From assembly GCF_025141175.1 (NCBI RefSeq), contig NZ_CP081160.1, forward strand, positions 1 to 64,000: a stretch of DNA of 64,000 nt, written 5' to 3'. A program made the position numbers and the translations under genes. Below the pieces are notes generated by a model that saw only the letters and a list, made by a program, of their open reading frames with translations, did no database searches and was not told the DNA's origin. Positions 54,075 to 63,402 of the stretch are shown here, in pieces. Position 1 is the first letter of the stretch. Each line of letters opens with the position of its first letter. This DNA comes from Jannaschia sp. M317. GTDB taxonomy: Bacteria; Pseudomonadota; Alphaproteobacteria; Rhodobacterales; Rhodobacteraceae.

Positions 54075-54114
54075 GATCGGCCCCGGTCCTCCCGCCGGGG
54101 CCGATCACCTTTTT
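54075..54114 (+). terminator. Intrinsic terminator between binding protein and permease genes
   Basis: A 12-bp perfect stem (GATCGGCCCCGG with CCGGGGCCGATC) and 8-base loop, then ACCTTTTT. It lies inside the operon, so partial read-through would give excess binding protein over the membrane parts. Confidence 0.8.
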
Positions 54115-54135
54115 CCGTCTGCCATAGGTATCGTC

Positions 54136-55119
54136 ATGCTGGGCTTCGTTCTCCGCCGTCTGATCTACATGGTCCCCACCATCTTCCTGGTGTCGATCGT
54201 GACGTTCATCATCATTCAGCTGCCGCCCGGTGACTATCTCGACGCGCTGGCCGCCGAGATGGGCGAAGGCGGGTCCGACAACACCGCCATCATGGACAGC
54301 CTGCGCGAGCAGTATGGCCTGGGTCAGCCGATCTGGGTGCAATACTACAAATGGATCACCGGCATCGTCTTTCGCGGCGACTTCGGAGTGTCCTTTGAAA
54401 AGAACCTTCTGGTCAACGATCTGATCTGGGACCGCCTGGGCTGGACCTTCGGCATTTCGATCATGACGCTGATCTTCATCTGGGCCACCGCCCTGCCGAT
54501 CGGCATCTATTCGGCGGTCAAGAAATATTCGGTCGGCGATTACGTCGCGACCTTCTTCGGGTTCCTTGGCCTCGCCATCCCGAACTTCCTGCTGGCGCTG
54601 GTGATGATGTATGTCGCCTTCAAATACTTCGGCCAGTCGGTCGGCGGTCTGGTCAGCCCGGAATACCTGGACGCGCCCTGGACCTGGGACAAATACGTCG
54701 ATCTGTTCAAACACATCTGGATGCCCATCGTCGTGGTCGGCACCTCCGCCGCCGCTGCGCTGATCCGCATCATGCGCGCCAACCTGCTGGACGAGCTGTA
54801 TCGCCCCTACGTCGTCACCGCCCGCGCCAAGGGCATGACGGAATTCCAGCTTTTGCTGAAATACCCGGTCCGCGTGGCGCTGAACCCCTTCATTTCCACC
54901 ATCGGGTGGATTCTTCCGACGCTGGTGTCGGGTGAGATCATCGTGGCGGTCGTCATGAACCTGCCGACCACGGGGCCGATGCTGCTGCGCGCGCTGTTGG
55001 TGCAGGACATGTATCTGGCCGGCTCGCTGATCCTGATCGTGTCGATCCTGACCGTGATCGGGACGCTCATCTCCGATCTTCTACTGGCGCTCATCGACCC
55101 GAGGATTCGTTACCAATGA
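54136..55119 (+). CDS. Peptide/oligosaccharide ABC permease (DppB type)
   Basis: A 327-residue membrane protein with the DppB start LGFVLRRLIYMVPTIFLVSIVTFIIIQLPPGDY, then REQYGLGQPIWVQYYKWI. Six membrane segments and the ATPase-contact loop around VVTARAKGMTEFQLLLKYPVR. Overlaps the second permease by 4 bp. Confidence 0.92.
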   Translation: MLGFVLRRLIYMVPTIFLVSIVTFIIIQLPPGDYLDALAAEMGEGGSDNTAIMDSLREQYGLGQPIWVQYYKWITGIVFRGDFGVSFEKNLLVNDLIWDRLGWTFGISIMTLIFIWATALPIGIYSAVKKYSVGDYVATFFGFLGLAIPNFLLALVMMYVAFKYFGQSVGGLVSPEYLDAPWTWDKYVDLFKHIWMPIVVVGTSAAAALIRIMRANLLDELYRPYVVTARAKGMTEFQLLLKYPVRVALNPFISTIGWILPTLVSGEIIVAVVMNLPTTGPMLLRALLVQDMYLAGSLILIVSILTVIGTLISDLLLALIDPRIRYQ

Positions 55120-56249
55120 CCGATGTTCCCCCCGAAGCGCTGGCCGGTGAGCCGGTCGCGCAAGAGCTGTCGCCCGTCATCCTGGGCCCCTGGCAAATGG
55201 TCTGGCGCCGGTTCAAGCGGCACAAGCTGGCCTATTGGTCCGGCGTGCTGGTCATCTTCATCTATCTCATTGCGCTGTTTGGTGAATTCCTGACCCCGGT
55301 GGAAATCACAGAGACCAACCCCCGCCGCACCTTTGCGCCGCCCCAGGGCATCCATTTCTTCACCGACGAAGGTTTTCAGCTTCACGCCAAGGGCCTGAAG
55401 ATGGAACTCGACCGCGTCGCCCTGCGCCGCACCTTTGTCGAGGACCCCGAAGACATCGTCGAGCTGGGCTTCTTCGTCGAGGGCTACGCCTACGATCTGC
55501 TGTGGCTGATCCCGACCAACGTGCATTTCTTCGGCCCCAAGGACCCCGGCGAGACGGTCTATTTCATGGGTGCCGACCGCCTGGGCCGCGACATCATGAG
55601 CCGGATCATCATCGGCACCCGGGTGTCTATGTCCATCGGCCTGGTCGGCGTCGCCGTGTCTCTGGTCATCGGCGTCTTCCTGGGCGGCATCTCCGGCTAC
55701 TACGGCGGCTGGATCGACAACCTGGTGCAGCGCCTGATCGAATTCATCCGATCCGTTCCGACCATCCCGCTGTGGATGGGTCTGGCGGCGGCGATCCCGC
55801 TCGACTGGCCGCCGCTGCGCACCTATTTCGTCGTCACCATCATCGTCAGTATGATCGGGTGGACATCGCTTGCGCGCGAAATCAGGGGCAAGTTCCTGGC
55901 GCTCCGCAACGAGGATTTCATCATCGCCGCACGGCTCGACGGGCTGTCGGACATGGAGGTGATCTTCAAGCACATGGTGCCGTCGTTCTCGTCGCATATC
56001 ATCGCCTCGCTGACGCTCGCCGTGCCGCTGATGATCCTGGCGGAGACGTCGCTGTCCTTCCTCGGCATCGGCCTGCAGCCGCCCGCCGTGTCCTGGGGCA
56101 CGCTGCTCAAAGAGGCGCAGAACATCCGTTCCATCATCGAGGCGCCCTGGCTTTTGATTGCACCCGGCGCGGCCATCGTGATCGCGGTGCTGGCGCTGAA
56201 CTTCTTGGGTGACGGTCTGCGCGACGCCGCCGACCCGACCAGCCACTGA
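55116..56249 (+). CDS. Peptide/oligosaccharide ABC permease (DppC type)
   Basis: A 377-residue permease with the N-terminal cytoplasmic stretch and first helix of DppC proteins (WRRFKRHKLAYWSGVLVIFIYL), GADRLGRDIMSRIIIGTRVSM and the loop FIIAARLDGLSDMEVIFKHMVP. It is longer than usual because of a roughly 90-residue periplasmic insert after the first helix, a trait of sugar-type members. The ATPase genes follow within 9 bp. Confidence 0.92.
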   Translation: MTDVPPEALAGEPVAQELSPVILGPWQMVWRRFKRHKLAYWSGVLVIFIYLIALFGEFLTPVEITETNPRRTFAPPQGIHFFTDEGFQLHAKGLKMELDRVALRRTFVEDPEDIVELGFFVEGYAYDLLWLIPTNVHFFGPKDPGETVYFMGADRLGRDIMSRIIIGTRVSMSIGLVGVAVSLVIGVFLGGISGYYGGWIDNLVQRLIEFIRSVPTIPLWMGLAAAIPLDWPPLRTYFVVTIIVSMIGWTSLAREIRGKFLALRNEDFIIAARLDGLSDMEVIFKHMVPSFSSHIIASLTLAVPLMILAETSLSFLGIGLQPPAVSWGTLLKEAQNIRSIIEAPWLLIAPGAAIVIAVLALNFLGDGLRDAADPTSH

Positions 56250-56257
56250 GGCCCGCC

Positions 56258-57265
56258 ATGACCGAGAAACCCATCCTCGACATCCGCGACCTGCACACGC
56301 ATTTCTTCACCGATGACGGTGTCGTAAAGGCGGTGGACGGCGTCGACCTGGAAGTCCACGAAAACCGCACGCTCTGCGTTCTGGGCGAGAGCGGCTGCGG
56401 CAAGTCCGTCACCGCCCGGTCCGTCCTGCGGATCGTCGATCACCCCGGACGCGTCACCGGCGGTCAGATCCTCTATCGGGCCCGCGACGGGCGCGAGGTG
56501 GACCTGGTCCGTGCCAAGCAGGGATCCAAGCAGCTGCGTGAAATCCGTGGCCGCGATATCTCGATGATCTTTCAGGAACCGATGTCGTCCCTGGGTCCGA
56601 TCCAGAAGATCGGCAAGCAGATCGTCGAGACGATCCTTCTGCACCGCAAGATGACCAAGGCCGAGGCGAAAGAGGCGGCGATTGCCATGCTAGACCGCGT
56701 CGGCATCCCCGATCCCGCCAAGCGGTTCGAGGCCTATCCGTTCGAGCTGTCCGGCGGAATGCGGCAACGCGCCATGATCGCCATGGCCCTGTCGTGTCAG
56801 CCGCGCATCCTGATCGCCGATGAACCGACGACCGCGCTGGACGTCACGACACAGGCGCAGATCCTCGACCTGATTGCCGACCTGAAGGATGAATTCCAGA
56901 TGGCCGTGATGCTGATCACGCATGATCTGGGCGTCGTGGCCGAAGTCGCCGATGACGTGGCGGTCATGTACATGGGCCGCGTGGTCGAGGCCGGATCGGT
57001 CTACGACATCTTCGAGAACCCGCAGCACCCCTACACCCGTGCCCTGCTGGAATCGGTGCCGCATATCGGGGCCGCGAAACGCCACCGCCTGCCCGCCATC
57101 GAAGGCATGGTGCCGCATCCCCTGGCCCGGCCATCAGGCTGCGCGTTCCGCACCCGGTGCCGCAACGTGATCCCCGGCACCTGCGACCGCAAGGACCCCG
57201 CCTTGATCCAGACCGGCCCGACCGAGGTCGCCTGCTTCCTGCACCATACGGAGGTCGCGTCATGA
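56258..57265 (+). CDS. ABC transporter ATP-binding protein (DppD/OppD type)
   Basis: A 335-residue ATPase: Walker [17 protein letters not shown]-loop [17 protein letters not shown], signature [15 protein letters not shown], Walker [15 protein letters not shown]-loop [14 protein letters not shown]. The C-terminal oligopeptide/dipeptide extension with conserved Cys ([15 protein letters not shown]) suggests an iron-sulphur site as proposed for this family. Stop overlaps the next start (ATGA). Confidence 0.94.
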   Translation: MTEKPILDIRDLHTHFFTDDGVVKAVDGVDLEVHENRTLCVLGESGCGKSVTARSVLRIVDHPGRVTGGQILYRARDGREVDLVRAKQGSKQLREIRGRDISMIFQEPMSSLGPIQKIGKQIVETILLHRKMTKAEAKEAAIAMLDRVGIPDPAKRFEAYPFELSGGMRQRAMIAMALSCQPRILIADEPTTALDVTTQAQILDLIADLKDEFQMAVMLITHDLGVVAEVADDVAVMYMGRVVEAGSVYDIFENPQHPYTRALLESVPHIGAAKRHRLPAIEGMVPHPLARPSGCAFRTRCRNVIPGTCDRKDPALIQTGPTEVACFLHHTEVAS

Positions 57266-58239
57266 GCGAGAACATCCTCACCGTCCGCAACCTCGACATG
57301 GGGTTTCCCACCGGTGGCGGCTTCTTCGGCAAGCCCACGGGCATCGTGCGCGCCGTCGACGACGTGTCCTTTACCGTAAAGCGCGGCGAGACCTTTGGCG
57401 TGGTCGGCGAAAGCGGGTCCGGCAAGACGACGCTGGGCCGCTGCATCATGCGCATTCTGGAACCTTCGGGCGGGTCCATCCAGTTCGAACGCGAGGACGG
57501 CAACGCCATCGAGCTGGTCGACGGCGACAAGGCCAAGCTGCAAACCTTCTGGCGTGATGTCCGCATGGTGTTCCAGGATCCGCAATCCTCGCTGAACCCG
57601 CGCCTGCCGATCATCGAAATCGTGGGTCAGGCGCTGCGCAAATCCGGCACGCCCAACGACCAGATCGCCGACACGGTCCGCGACCTGCTGGCCAAGGTCG
57701 GCCTGCGCCCCGAAATGCTGCACCGCTATCCCGGTGCCTTTTCCGGCGGTCAGCGGCAGCGCATCGGCATCGCCCGCGCGCTGGCCACCAACCCCGATCT
57801 GGTCATCGCGGACGAGGCGGTGTCGGCACTGGACGTGTCGATCCAGGCGCAGACGCTGAACCTGTTGCAGGACCTGCAAGAGGCGTTCGACCTGACCTAT
57901 GTGTTCATCGCCCACGACCTGGCGGTGGTCGAACACATCGCCGACCGCGTGGCGGTGATGTACCTGGGCCAGATCGTCGAGCTGGCCGATTGCGACACCC
58001 TGTTCGCCGACCCCCGCCACCCCTATACCCGCGCCCTGCTGAGCGCGGTGCCCGTGGCCGACCCGCGCAAGCGCAAGCCGCGCGGATCGGTCCCCAAGGG
58101 GGAAATCAGCTGGACCAACCGGGGCTGCAAGTTCGCAAGCCGCTGTCCCCATGCGACCGATCTGTGCCGTGAAACGCGGCCGCCGGTCAAACAGGTGGGC
58201 GGCGCGGACGTGCTGTGTCACTACGCCGGAGAGGTGTGA
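57262..58239 (+). CDS. ABC transporter ATP-binding protein (DppF/OppF type)
   Basis: A 325-residue ATPase starting at ATG 57262: Walker [30 protein letters not shown], signature [15 protein letters not shown], Walker [15 protein letters not shown]-loop [14 protein letters not shown]-terminal oligo_HPY region with [15 protein letters not shown]. It pairs with the preceding ATPase. Stop and next start share a base (TGATG). Confidence 0.94.
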   Translation: MSENILTVRNLDMGFPTGGGFFGKPTGIVRAVDDVSFTVKRGETFGVVGESGSGKTTLGRCIMRILEPSGGSIQFEREDGNAIELVDGDKAKLQTFWRDVRMVFQDPQSSLNPRLPIIEIVGQALRKSGTPNDQIADTVRDLLAKVGLRPEMLHRYPGAFSGGQRQRIGIARALATNPDLVIADEAVSALDVSIQAQTLNLLQDLQEAFDLTYVFIAHDLAVVEHIADRVAVMYLGQIVELADCDTLFADPRHPYTRALLSAVPVADPRKRKPRGSVPKGEISWTNRGCKFASRCPHATDLCRETRPPVKQVGGADVLCHYAGEV

Positions 58240-58994
58240 TGCCCAGCCTGAAGCGCGCCCTCGCAGAGGGCCGCCGCCTGGTCGGAAGCTGGGTCTTTTC
58301 CGCCTCGCCCACGGTGGCAGAGGCGATGGCCTGTCAGGGGCTCGACTTCGTGATCGTCGACATGGAGCATTCGGTGACCGAGCTGGCCGACGTGCTGCAC
58401 ATCCTGCGCGCGGTCGGCACCTCGGGAACCGAGGTCATCGTCCGCGCCCCCGACACCGACGTCACCCGTCTGCGCCGCCTGCTGGACGCGGGCGCGCGCA
58501 ACGTGATGTTTCCCTTTGTCGAAACGGTGGCCGAGGCACAGGCCCTGGCCTCGGCCAGCCGCTACCCGCCCGACGGCACGCGCGGCTTTGCCATGATGCA
58601 CCGCGGCGCAGGCTTTGGCACCCGGCCCGATTACATCCGCACCGCCTCGGATGACATCTGCCTGATTGCCCAGATCGAAACCCGCGCCGGGTTGGACGCG
58701 ATGGAGGCGATCGGCGCGGTCGACGGCATCGACGCGCTGTTCTTCGGCCCCGGTGACCTGTCCGCCGTGGCGGGCATGATCGGCCAGGTAAAGGCCCCCG
58801 AGGTCCGCGCGTTGAAAGAGCACGGCGCAGAGGTCTGCCGCCGTCTCGGCATCGCCTCGGGGACGTTGGTGCCCGATGTGGACAGCGCCGACTGGGCCGC
58901 CGGTGCCGGGTTCGATTTCATCTCGGTCAGCAGTGATCTGACCATGGTCGCGCGCGGCGCGCAGTCGGTCATGGGGGCCCTGCCCCGCGGCTGA
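58239..58994 (+). CDS. HpcH/HpaI-family class II aldolase
   Basis: A 251-residue metal-dependent aldolase of the 2-keto-3-deoxy acid type (GarL, RhmA, HpaI). Motifs: GSWVFSASPTVAEAMACQGLDF, VIVDMEHS, IVRAPDTD, FPFVETVAEA, IAQIETRAGLDAM (metal Glu) and FFGPGDLSAV (metal Asp). It would split the keto-deoxy acid from the operon's dehydratase to pyruvate plus an aldehyde. It is the last gene of this operon. Its stop codon lies inside the palindromic repeat at 58989. Confidence 0.88.
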   Translation: MPSLKRALAEGRRLVGSWVFSASPTVAEAMACQGLDFVIVDMEHSVTELADVLHILRAVGTSGTEVIVRAPDTDVTRLRRLLDAGARNVMFPFVETVAEAQALASASRYPPDGTRGFAMMHRGAGFGTRPDYIRTASDDICLIAQIETRAGLDAMEAIGAVDGIDALFFGPGDLSAVAGMIGQVKAPEVRALKEHGAEVCRRLGIASGTLVPDVDSADWAAGAGFDFISVSSDLTMVARGAQSVMGALPRG

Positions 58995-59009
58995 TTGCCA
59001 ATTGGCAAT
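58989..59009. repeat. Palindromic repeat, candidate parS site (left)
   Basis: A 21-bp sequence with core palindrome TTGCCAATTGGCAA, identical to the copy at 62753-62773. The two copies flank the rep-parA-parB module exactly, one after the aldolase gene and one after parB, and both contain the TGA stop of the gene before them. Palindromes of about this length next to parB are typical ParB-binding centromeres. Confidence 0.65.
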
Positions 59010-59038
59010 CGCGTGATTTCCGCCGCTGTTCCCGTGTC

Positions 59039-60052
59039 TTACAGCGGATTTCGTTCCGCGAAGGTGCGAAAGAACGCCAAAAAGGCGCGGTCCGGGTCGT
59101 CCGCCGGGCCCTTGCCCTGCGCCCAGTCGCGCCAGGCCCCTTCGACGTAATAGATGTCATATCCCGGATGGCGCAGGCGCGCCGTCTCGTAGGTTTCCGT
59201 GCGCAGCGCGGTGCCGCGACCGTCCAGCCAGGCGGGGCGGGGCTTGGCCTCGGCCACAGGCTCTGCGGTGCCCTCGGTCCGGGCGCGGCGGCCGACCTTG
59301 GAAAACGACAGTTCGCGCCCGGCGGCCCCCTGCCCTTCGCCGTCCTTCTTCCACCATCGCAGCTCCACGTGGGTGACCCGGCGCCCGGTCTTGATCGGCG
59401 CGATTTCCACCACGTAGTCCGACAGCGCGTTGACCTCGGTGACGGCGGGGTCGATGGCGCGCAGCTTGAGGTTGGACCAGGACGTCAGCTTGCCCTTGGG
59501 CACACCCAGAATGCCGCGCAGCTCGTCGAGCGAGAATTTCTCGGACGACCGCCACCGCAGATTGCCGCGCTTTTGCACCATTTCATACAATGTCAGCGCG
59601 TATTTGGAGGTCAGCGCGAACATCACCTCGCGCTGGAGCCGCGCAAAGATGGTCGAGTTGGAGATGATCCGCCGCAGCCGCGCCGGGATCTCGTATTCCA
59701 AAAGCCCGTCGGACCGCAGCGTCTCCACGTTGCCGCCCAACAGCTGCACGCGTTCGATCGCGGGTTCCCCGTCCCAGACCACCTCGATCTTGACGATCGC
59801 GCTCATCAACCGCTCGATACTGGCGCCGATGCGGTCGTTGGCGTTGTGCGACCCGCGCAGCAGGCTTTTGGCGATGACGTGGGTGACGGGGCGGTCGATG
59901 GCGTCCCAGGCGTTTTCCAGCAGCAGGTTATAGATCCGCCGGTCGGCCAGGGTCAGGGGCGTGACCTCGACCACGTCCACCAACTCGCCGGGTTTGATCA
60001 GCGTGTCGGCGGTCGGTTTGGCGGTCAGGGTGCGATAGGGCTGCTCGGCCAT
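59039..60052 (-). CDS. Plasmid replication initiator, Rep_3 superfamily (RepB-like)
   Basis: A 337-residue protein with the tandem winged-helix plan of iteron-binding initiators. First domain: LTLADRRIYNLLLENAWDAI; middle: SNSTIFARLQREVMFALTSKYALTLYEMVQKRGN, the family's most conserved part; second domain: FSLDELRGILGVPKGKLTSWSNLKLRAIDPAVTEVN. The C-terminal 100 residues are variable. It binds the iterons just upstream of its start (60070-60331) to open the origin and repress itself. It is divergent from parA. Its presence identifies the window as extrachromosomal. Confidence 0.87.
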   Translation of the reverse strand: MAEQPYRTLTAKPTADTLIKPGELVDVVEVTPLTLADRRIYNLLLENAWDAIDRPVTHVIAKSLLRGSHNANDRIGASIERLMSAIVKIEVVWDGEPAIERVQLLGGNVETLRSDGLLEYEIPARLRRIISNSTIFARLQREVMFALTSKYALTLYEMVQKRGNLRWRSSEKFSLDELRGILGVPKGKLTSWSNLKLRAIDPAVTEVNALSDYVVEIAPIKTGRRVTHVELRWWKKDGEGQGAAGRELSFSKVGRRARTEGTAEPVAEAKPRPAWLDGRGTALRTETYETARLRHPGYDIYYVEGAWRDWAQGKGPADDPDRAFLAFFRTFAERNPL

Positions 60053-60069
60053 GAACTTACGTCCTTACG

Positions 60070-60331
60070 CTTACGGATGTTGCGCTTTGCACGTAGGTTA
60101 AACCGGAGCGGGGGCCCGGTCCATCACCCGATCCGTAAGGTTTCAGTACCGTGCGCTGCGGACCCGATTCGCGCAACGGGTCACGGAACACCTGTAAATC
60201 AAGCCTTTTCTCAGGGGTTTGCCGCACCCGATCCGTAAGGGTTGGGTGGCCACCCGATCCGTAAGAGTACCCCACCCAAGACGTAGGCTCAGATCACCCC
60301 GGACGTATGGCTTTGCCCCCGATCCGTAAGG
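60070..60331. repeat. Iteron array (replication origin)
   Basis: Four direct copies of CCCGATCCGTAAG at 60127-60139, 60227-60239, 60253-60265 and 60318-60330 (three continue with G), plus an inverted partial copy CTTACGGAT at 60070-60078 beside the rep start. Copies 1 and 2 are exactly 100 bp apart. Several related ACGTAGG or ACGTATGG fragments lie between them. This is the usual layout of an iteron-controlled origin. Confidence 0.85.
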
Positions 60332-60611
60332 GTTGGGGCGGCAAAGTATTGATCTCTATATGGTTTAGGCCAAGGAACAGAGAATCTTGAACAAGAACCC
60401 CAAGGGGGTTTTTCCTGTATGATTTTCGGGTTTCAGCGGTCTGTCGCAGACCGGACCGCACAATAACCGCCCGACAGCCCCGCAGCTTGCGGACCTGACG
60501 GCCCCCCTGCCCGACTATCGGATATTTCGGGGGATTGCCCTGAATACCGCACTTGTCCTCTGAACCGGCACCCTTCATGATTCGATCACGCGGCCTGCAA
60601 AAGGATAGCCC
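60332..60611. other. Origin-proximal region before parA
   Basis: About 280 bp without a gene. The part next to the iterons (to about 60430) is lower in GC (TATTGATCTCTATATGG) and may hold the unwinding element. The rest includes short GC hairpins (GGTCTGTCGCAGACC) and ends with AAAGGATA, the parA ribosome site. Confidence 0.5.
60396..60413 (+). terminator. Intrinsic terminator-like hairpin between iterons and parA
   Basis: AACCCC and GGGGTT pair around a 3-base loop and run into TTTTT on the plus strand. No plus-strand gene precedes it between the rep start and here. It may end a small RNA, or attenuate the parA leader. Confidence 0.55.
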
Positions 60612-61814
60612 ATGGACCTGCCCGTCACACCCGGCGTCGGACTGGAGGAGTTGGAGACGCTGGCCACCCGCGCCGCCACCGTCATCGAACGCCTGCGGTC
60701 CCGCGTCTATGCGCCCGGCACCGAAAAACGGCTGGAGCTGCAGTTCAACGTCCGGTCCGCGGCGGAAATGGTGGGCCGGACCGAAAAGGCGATCCGCGAC
60801 GCCGAAGGCGACGGGCGCCTGCCTGAACCAGCCAAGGACCCGGCCACGAACCGCCGCACCGGATACAGCCTGGCCGAGGTGAACCGCATGCGCGAGGTGT
60901 TCGGCACCCTGCCCCACCGCGCACCGGACGACCCGGCAATGGTTCTGGCGGTCCAGAACTTCAAGGGTGGCGTCGCCAAGTCCACGCTGGTCACGCATAT
61001 GGCGCAGTTCTTTGCCCTGCGCGGTTACCGTGTCTGCGTGATCGACTGCGACAGCCAGGCCTCGACCACGGCGATCTTTGGCCTGAACCCCGATGTGGAC
61101 GTCGATGAGGAGGAGGATACGCTTTACCCCTTCCTGCAACACGGCGGGCCCAAGACGCTGCACTATGCGTTGCGCGCGACCTATTGGCCGGGCATCGCGC
61201 TGATCCCCGCGAACCTGGGCCTTTATGATGCGGAGTACGAATTTGCCGCCCGCATGGCCCGCGACCCGGCCTTTGTGCTGGACCGGCTAAGGGACGGGAT
61301 CGCCAGTATCAGTGACCAATTCGACATCATCCTGCTGGACCCGCCGCCCGCGCTCGGCATGATTTCCCTGTCGGTTCTGCGGGCCGCCGGCGCGTTGTTG
61401 ATCCCGGCGCCGCCCAATAACGTCGACTTCGGCTCGACCGCGCATTTCCTCAAGATGATGGCCTCGACCCTGGGGGAAATCGCGCGGCACGGGGGCGCGC
61501 GGGACTATGCCTTCGTCAAGATCCTGGCGACCAAGATGAACGACCAGAAAAGCGCGCATGTCGCGATCAAGCGGATGATGGATGCGGTCTTTCCATCCGA
61601 CATGCTCCGCGCCACGTTGAAGGACAGCGCCGAAATCGACAACGCCACCGCGAACCTGTCGACCGTCTATGAGCTGACCGGCGCGCAAACCCGGACCGAG
61701 ACCCACAAACGCTGCCGCGTGTATCTGGATGCGATCGGGCGTGAGCTGGAGATTGCGATCCGCAAGACCTGGCCCAGCCACCACGCCGCGCTCCGCAAGG
61801 AGGGAATCCTGTGA
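60612..61814 (+). CDS. parA: ParA-family partition ATPase (type Ia, with N-terminal HTH)
   Basis: A 400-residue Walker-type ATPase that moves the replicon to daughter cells. Residues about 45-105 form a MerR-like helix-turn-helix (VRSAAEMVGRTEKAIRDAEGDGRLP) for autoregulation, as in long plasmid ParAs. ATPase motifs: QNFKGGVAKSTLVTHMAQ (deviant Walker A with the signature Lys), VIDCDSQASTT (A') and FDIILLDPPPALG (Walker B). ATG 60612 follows AAAGGATA. Overlaps parB by 4 bp. Confidence 0.94.
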   Translation: MDLPVTPGVGLEELETLATRAATVIERLRSRVYAPGTEKRLELQFNVRSAAEMVGRTEKAIRDAEGDGRLPEPAKDPATNRRTGYSLAEVNRMREVFGTLPHRAPDDPAMVLAVQNFKGGVAKSTLVTHMAQFFALRGYRVCVIDCDSQASTTAIFGLNPDVDVDEEEDTLYPFLQHGGPKTLHYALRATYWPGIALIPANLGLYDAEYEFAARMARDPAFVLDRLRDGIASISDQFDIILLDPPPALGMISLSVLRAAGALLIPAPPNNVDFGSTAHFLKMMASTLGEIARHGGARDYAFVKILATKMNDQKSAHVAIKRMMDAVFPSDMLRATLKDSAEIDNATANLSTVYELTGAQTRTETHKRCRVYLDAIGRELEIAIRKTWPSHHAALRKEGIL

Positions 61815-62758
61815 AGAAACATAGCCACCTCGACGACGTTCTGTCCGACCTCGACACGCCCGGCGATCAGGGGCGCGGGGGCGCGCGGTTCCTGTCGCGT
61901 CAGACCCGCGTTGCCGACCGCCTGTCTGGCGAGTTGGAGGAAAAGACGCTGCGCTGGATCGACCCAGGCCTGGCCCGCATGTGGGACCGCCACAACCGCG
62001 CCTATGACCTGCTGTCGGAGGACAATTGCCGCGACCTGATCGACGGTATCCGGTCCCAGGGCAAGCAGGAGTTTCCGGCCATCGTGCGCCGCACCGGCGA
62101 TGCTGGCGTCCCCTACGAGGTGATCTGCGGGGCGCGGCGGCACTTTGCCGTCAGCTGGCTGCGGGCGCACAACTTTCCGCAAATGCGCTATCTGATCGAG
62201 GTGCGCGACCTGACGGACGAAGAGGCGTTCCGCCTGGCCGACATCGAGAACCGCGACCGCGAAGACATCTCGGATTATGAACGCGCGGTCGATTACCTGG
62301 CCGCGTTGGAGCATTATTACGGCGGCTCGCAAAAGGACATGGCCGCCCGGTTGGAGGTAAGCCCGACGTGGCTGTCGCGTTATCTGCAACTGGCGCGATT
62401 GCCGTCCGACGTGGTCGCCGCCTTCGCCTCGATCCGCGACATCCGCGAATTGCACGCCCGCACGCTCAAGCCGCATCTGGGCCGCCCGTCCGAGGCGCAG
62501 GCGATCCTGGCCGTGGCGCGGGACCTTGCGGGGCAGGGCTTGGATGCCGGGGCGGTCATGGCGCGGCTGAAGGCGGCGGTCGCGGCCCCCAAGGCCAAGG
62601 CCGCACCGGCCAGGATCTATCGCCGCGCGCCCGAGGAATCGGGCGTCACCGCCCGGCGCAAGGGGCGCAGCGTGACGCTGGAATTCAAGGACACCCTGTC
62701 CAGGGCGGCGCTGGAGGCGGCGTTTGCCGCCTACCTGAAGGATCGCTTCGACGGCTGA
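61811..62758 (+). CDS. parB: ParB-family centromere-binding protein
   Basis: A 315-residue protein. N-terminal ParB/Spo0J nuclease-fold domain: DLIDGIRSQGKQEFPAIV and VICGARRHFAVSWLRAHN (the CTPase GxRR-type motif). Central HTH: GGSQKDMAARLEVSPTWLSRYLQLARLPSDVV. C-terminal dimer region. It loads on parS; the repeat that starts at its own stop codon is the best candidate. Ends at 62758. Confidence 0.93.
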   Translation: MKKHSHLDDVLSDLDTPGDQGRGGARFLSRQTRVADRLSGELEEKTLRWIDPGLARMWDRHNRAYDLLSEDNCRDLIDGIRSQGKQEFPAIVRRTGDAGVPYEVICGARRHFAVSWLRAHNFPQMRYLIEVRDLTDEEAFRLADIENRDREDISDYERAVDYLAALEHYYGGSQKDMAARLEVSPTWLSRYLQLARLPSDVVAAFASIRDIRELHARTLKPHLGRPSEAQAILAVARDLAGQGLDAGAVMARLKAAVAAPKAKAAPARIYRRAPEESGVTARRKGRSVTLEFKDTLSRAALEAAFAAYLKDRFDG

Positions 62759-62773
62759 TTGCCAATTGGCAAT
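62753..62773. repeat. Palindromic repeat, candidate parS site (right)
   Basis: Identical over 21 bp to 58989-59009 (core TTGCCAATTGGCAA) and placed at the parB stop codon. See the left copy. A single ParB-loaded cluster on either side of the module would fit a simple plasmid centromere. Confidence 0.65.
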
Positions 62774-62855
62774 TCGGGTGGAAAGTGTTTCGCACCAGAT
62801 AGTTGGCGACCATCAGGCTGGCGGGCAATGGGGGGCAGTCCCCGCGCGCAAGCGC

Positions 62856-63278
62856 CTATTCGATCACGCCCTTCTTGATGATGATATTGCCATAAAGACG
62901 CCGCTCACCGGTTTGGGCGATGGCGAAACACTGTCGCGCGCGGGCGTAGAAGGCAAAGCGTTCCAGCGGTGTGATCACAGGCCCGCCAACGGCATCGACC
63001 TCGGCCTGAAAGGCGGCGACCGCTTCGGGCAGGGTGTCGGGGTCGCCGACCACGGCCATCGACAGGGCATTGGCCTCGTCGAACTGATCCAGCGGAAACA
63101 ATGTCAGGACCGCGCGCAGCACCTGCACCGCATCGCAGCCATCCATGCGGATCACCCGGTCGTGGGTGCCATGGCCGGGAAAGTTCGCATCCACGATCGC
63201 CAGTTCGTCGCCGTGGCCCATCTGGGCCAGCACGTGCAGCAGGTCAGGCGGAAGGATGGGGTCGATGCCGATAAGCAT
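62856..63278 (-). CDS. RbsD/FucU-family sugar mutarotase
   Basis: A 140-residue enzyme that speeds anomer exchange of a sugar. ATG 63278 has GGAGA upstream. The start MLIGIDPILPPDLLHVLAQMGHGDELAIVDANFP is the FucU form of the family, with the catalytic His near MGHGD; the end RRLYGNIIIKKGVI holds the conserved Tyr/Asn pocket. It would help uptake or oxidation of the furanose or pyranose form used by the sugar pathways in this window. It stands alone beside the partition genes. Confidence 0.88.
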   Translation of the reverse strand: MLIGIDPILPPDLLHVLAQMGHGDELAIVDANFPGHGTHDRVIRMDGCDAVQVLRAVLTLFPLDQFDEANALSMAVVGDPDTLPEAVAAFQAEVDAVGGPVITPLERFAFYARARQCFAIAQTGERRLYGNIIIKKGVIE

Positions 63279-63402
63279 GGCGGTCTCCGATGTGGGGGCG
63301 AGGGAAGTGCCGGTCGCGGGGCAGTCTAGGCGGATCGGGGGCGATGCCAAGGGGCGTGCGGATCGGGGGTCTGGGCCGCCTTGGGTCGGGCGAACAGCAC
63401 AT

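Noticed and set aside
60053..60611. tRNA, CRISPR or integrase site near the origin
   Set aside because: Repeats are too few and irregularly spaced for CRISPR, no cas genes exist in the window, and no cloverleaf or integrase was seen; the repeats fit iterons.
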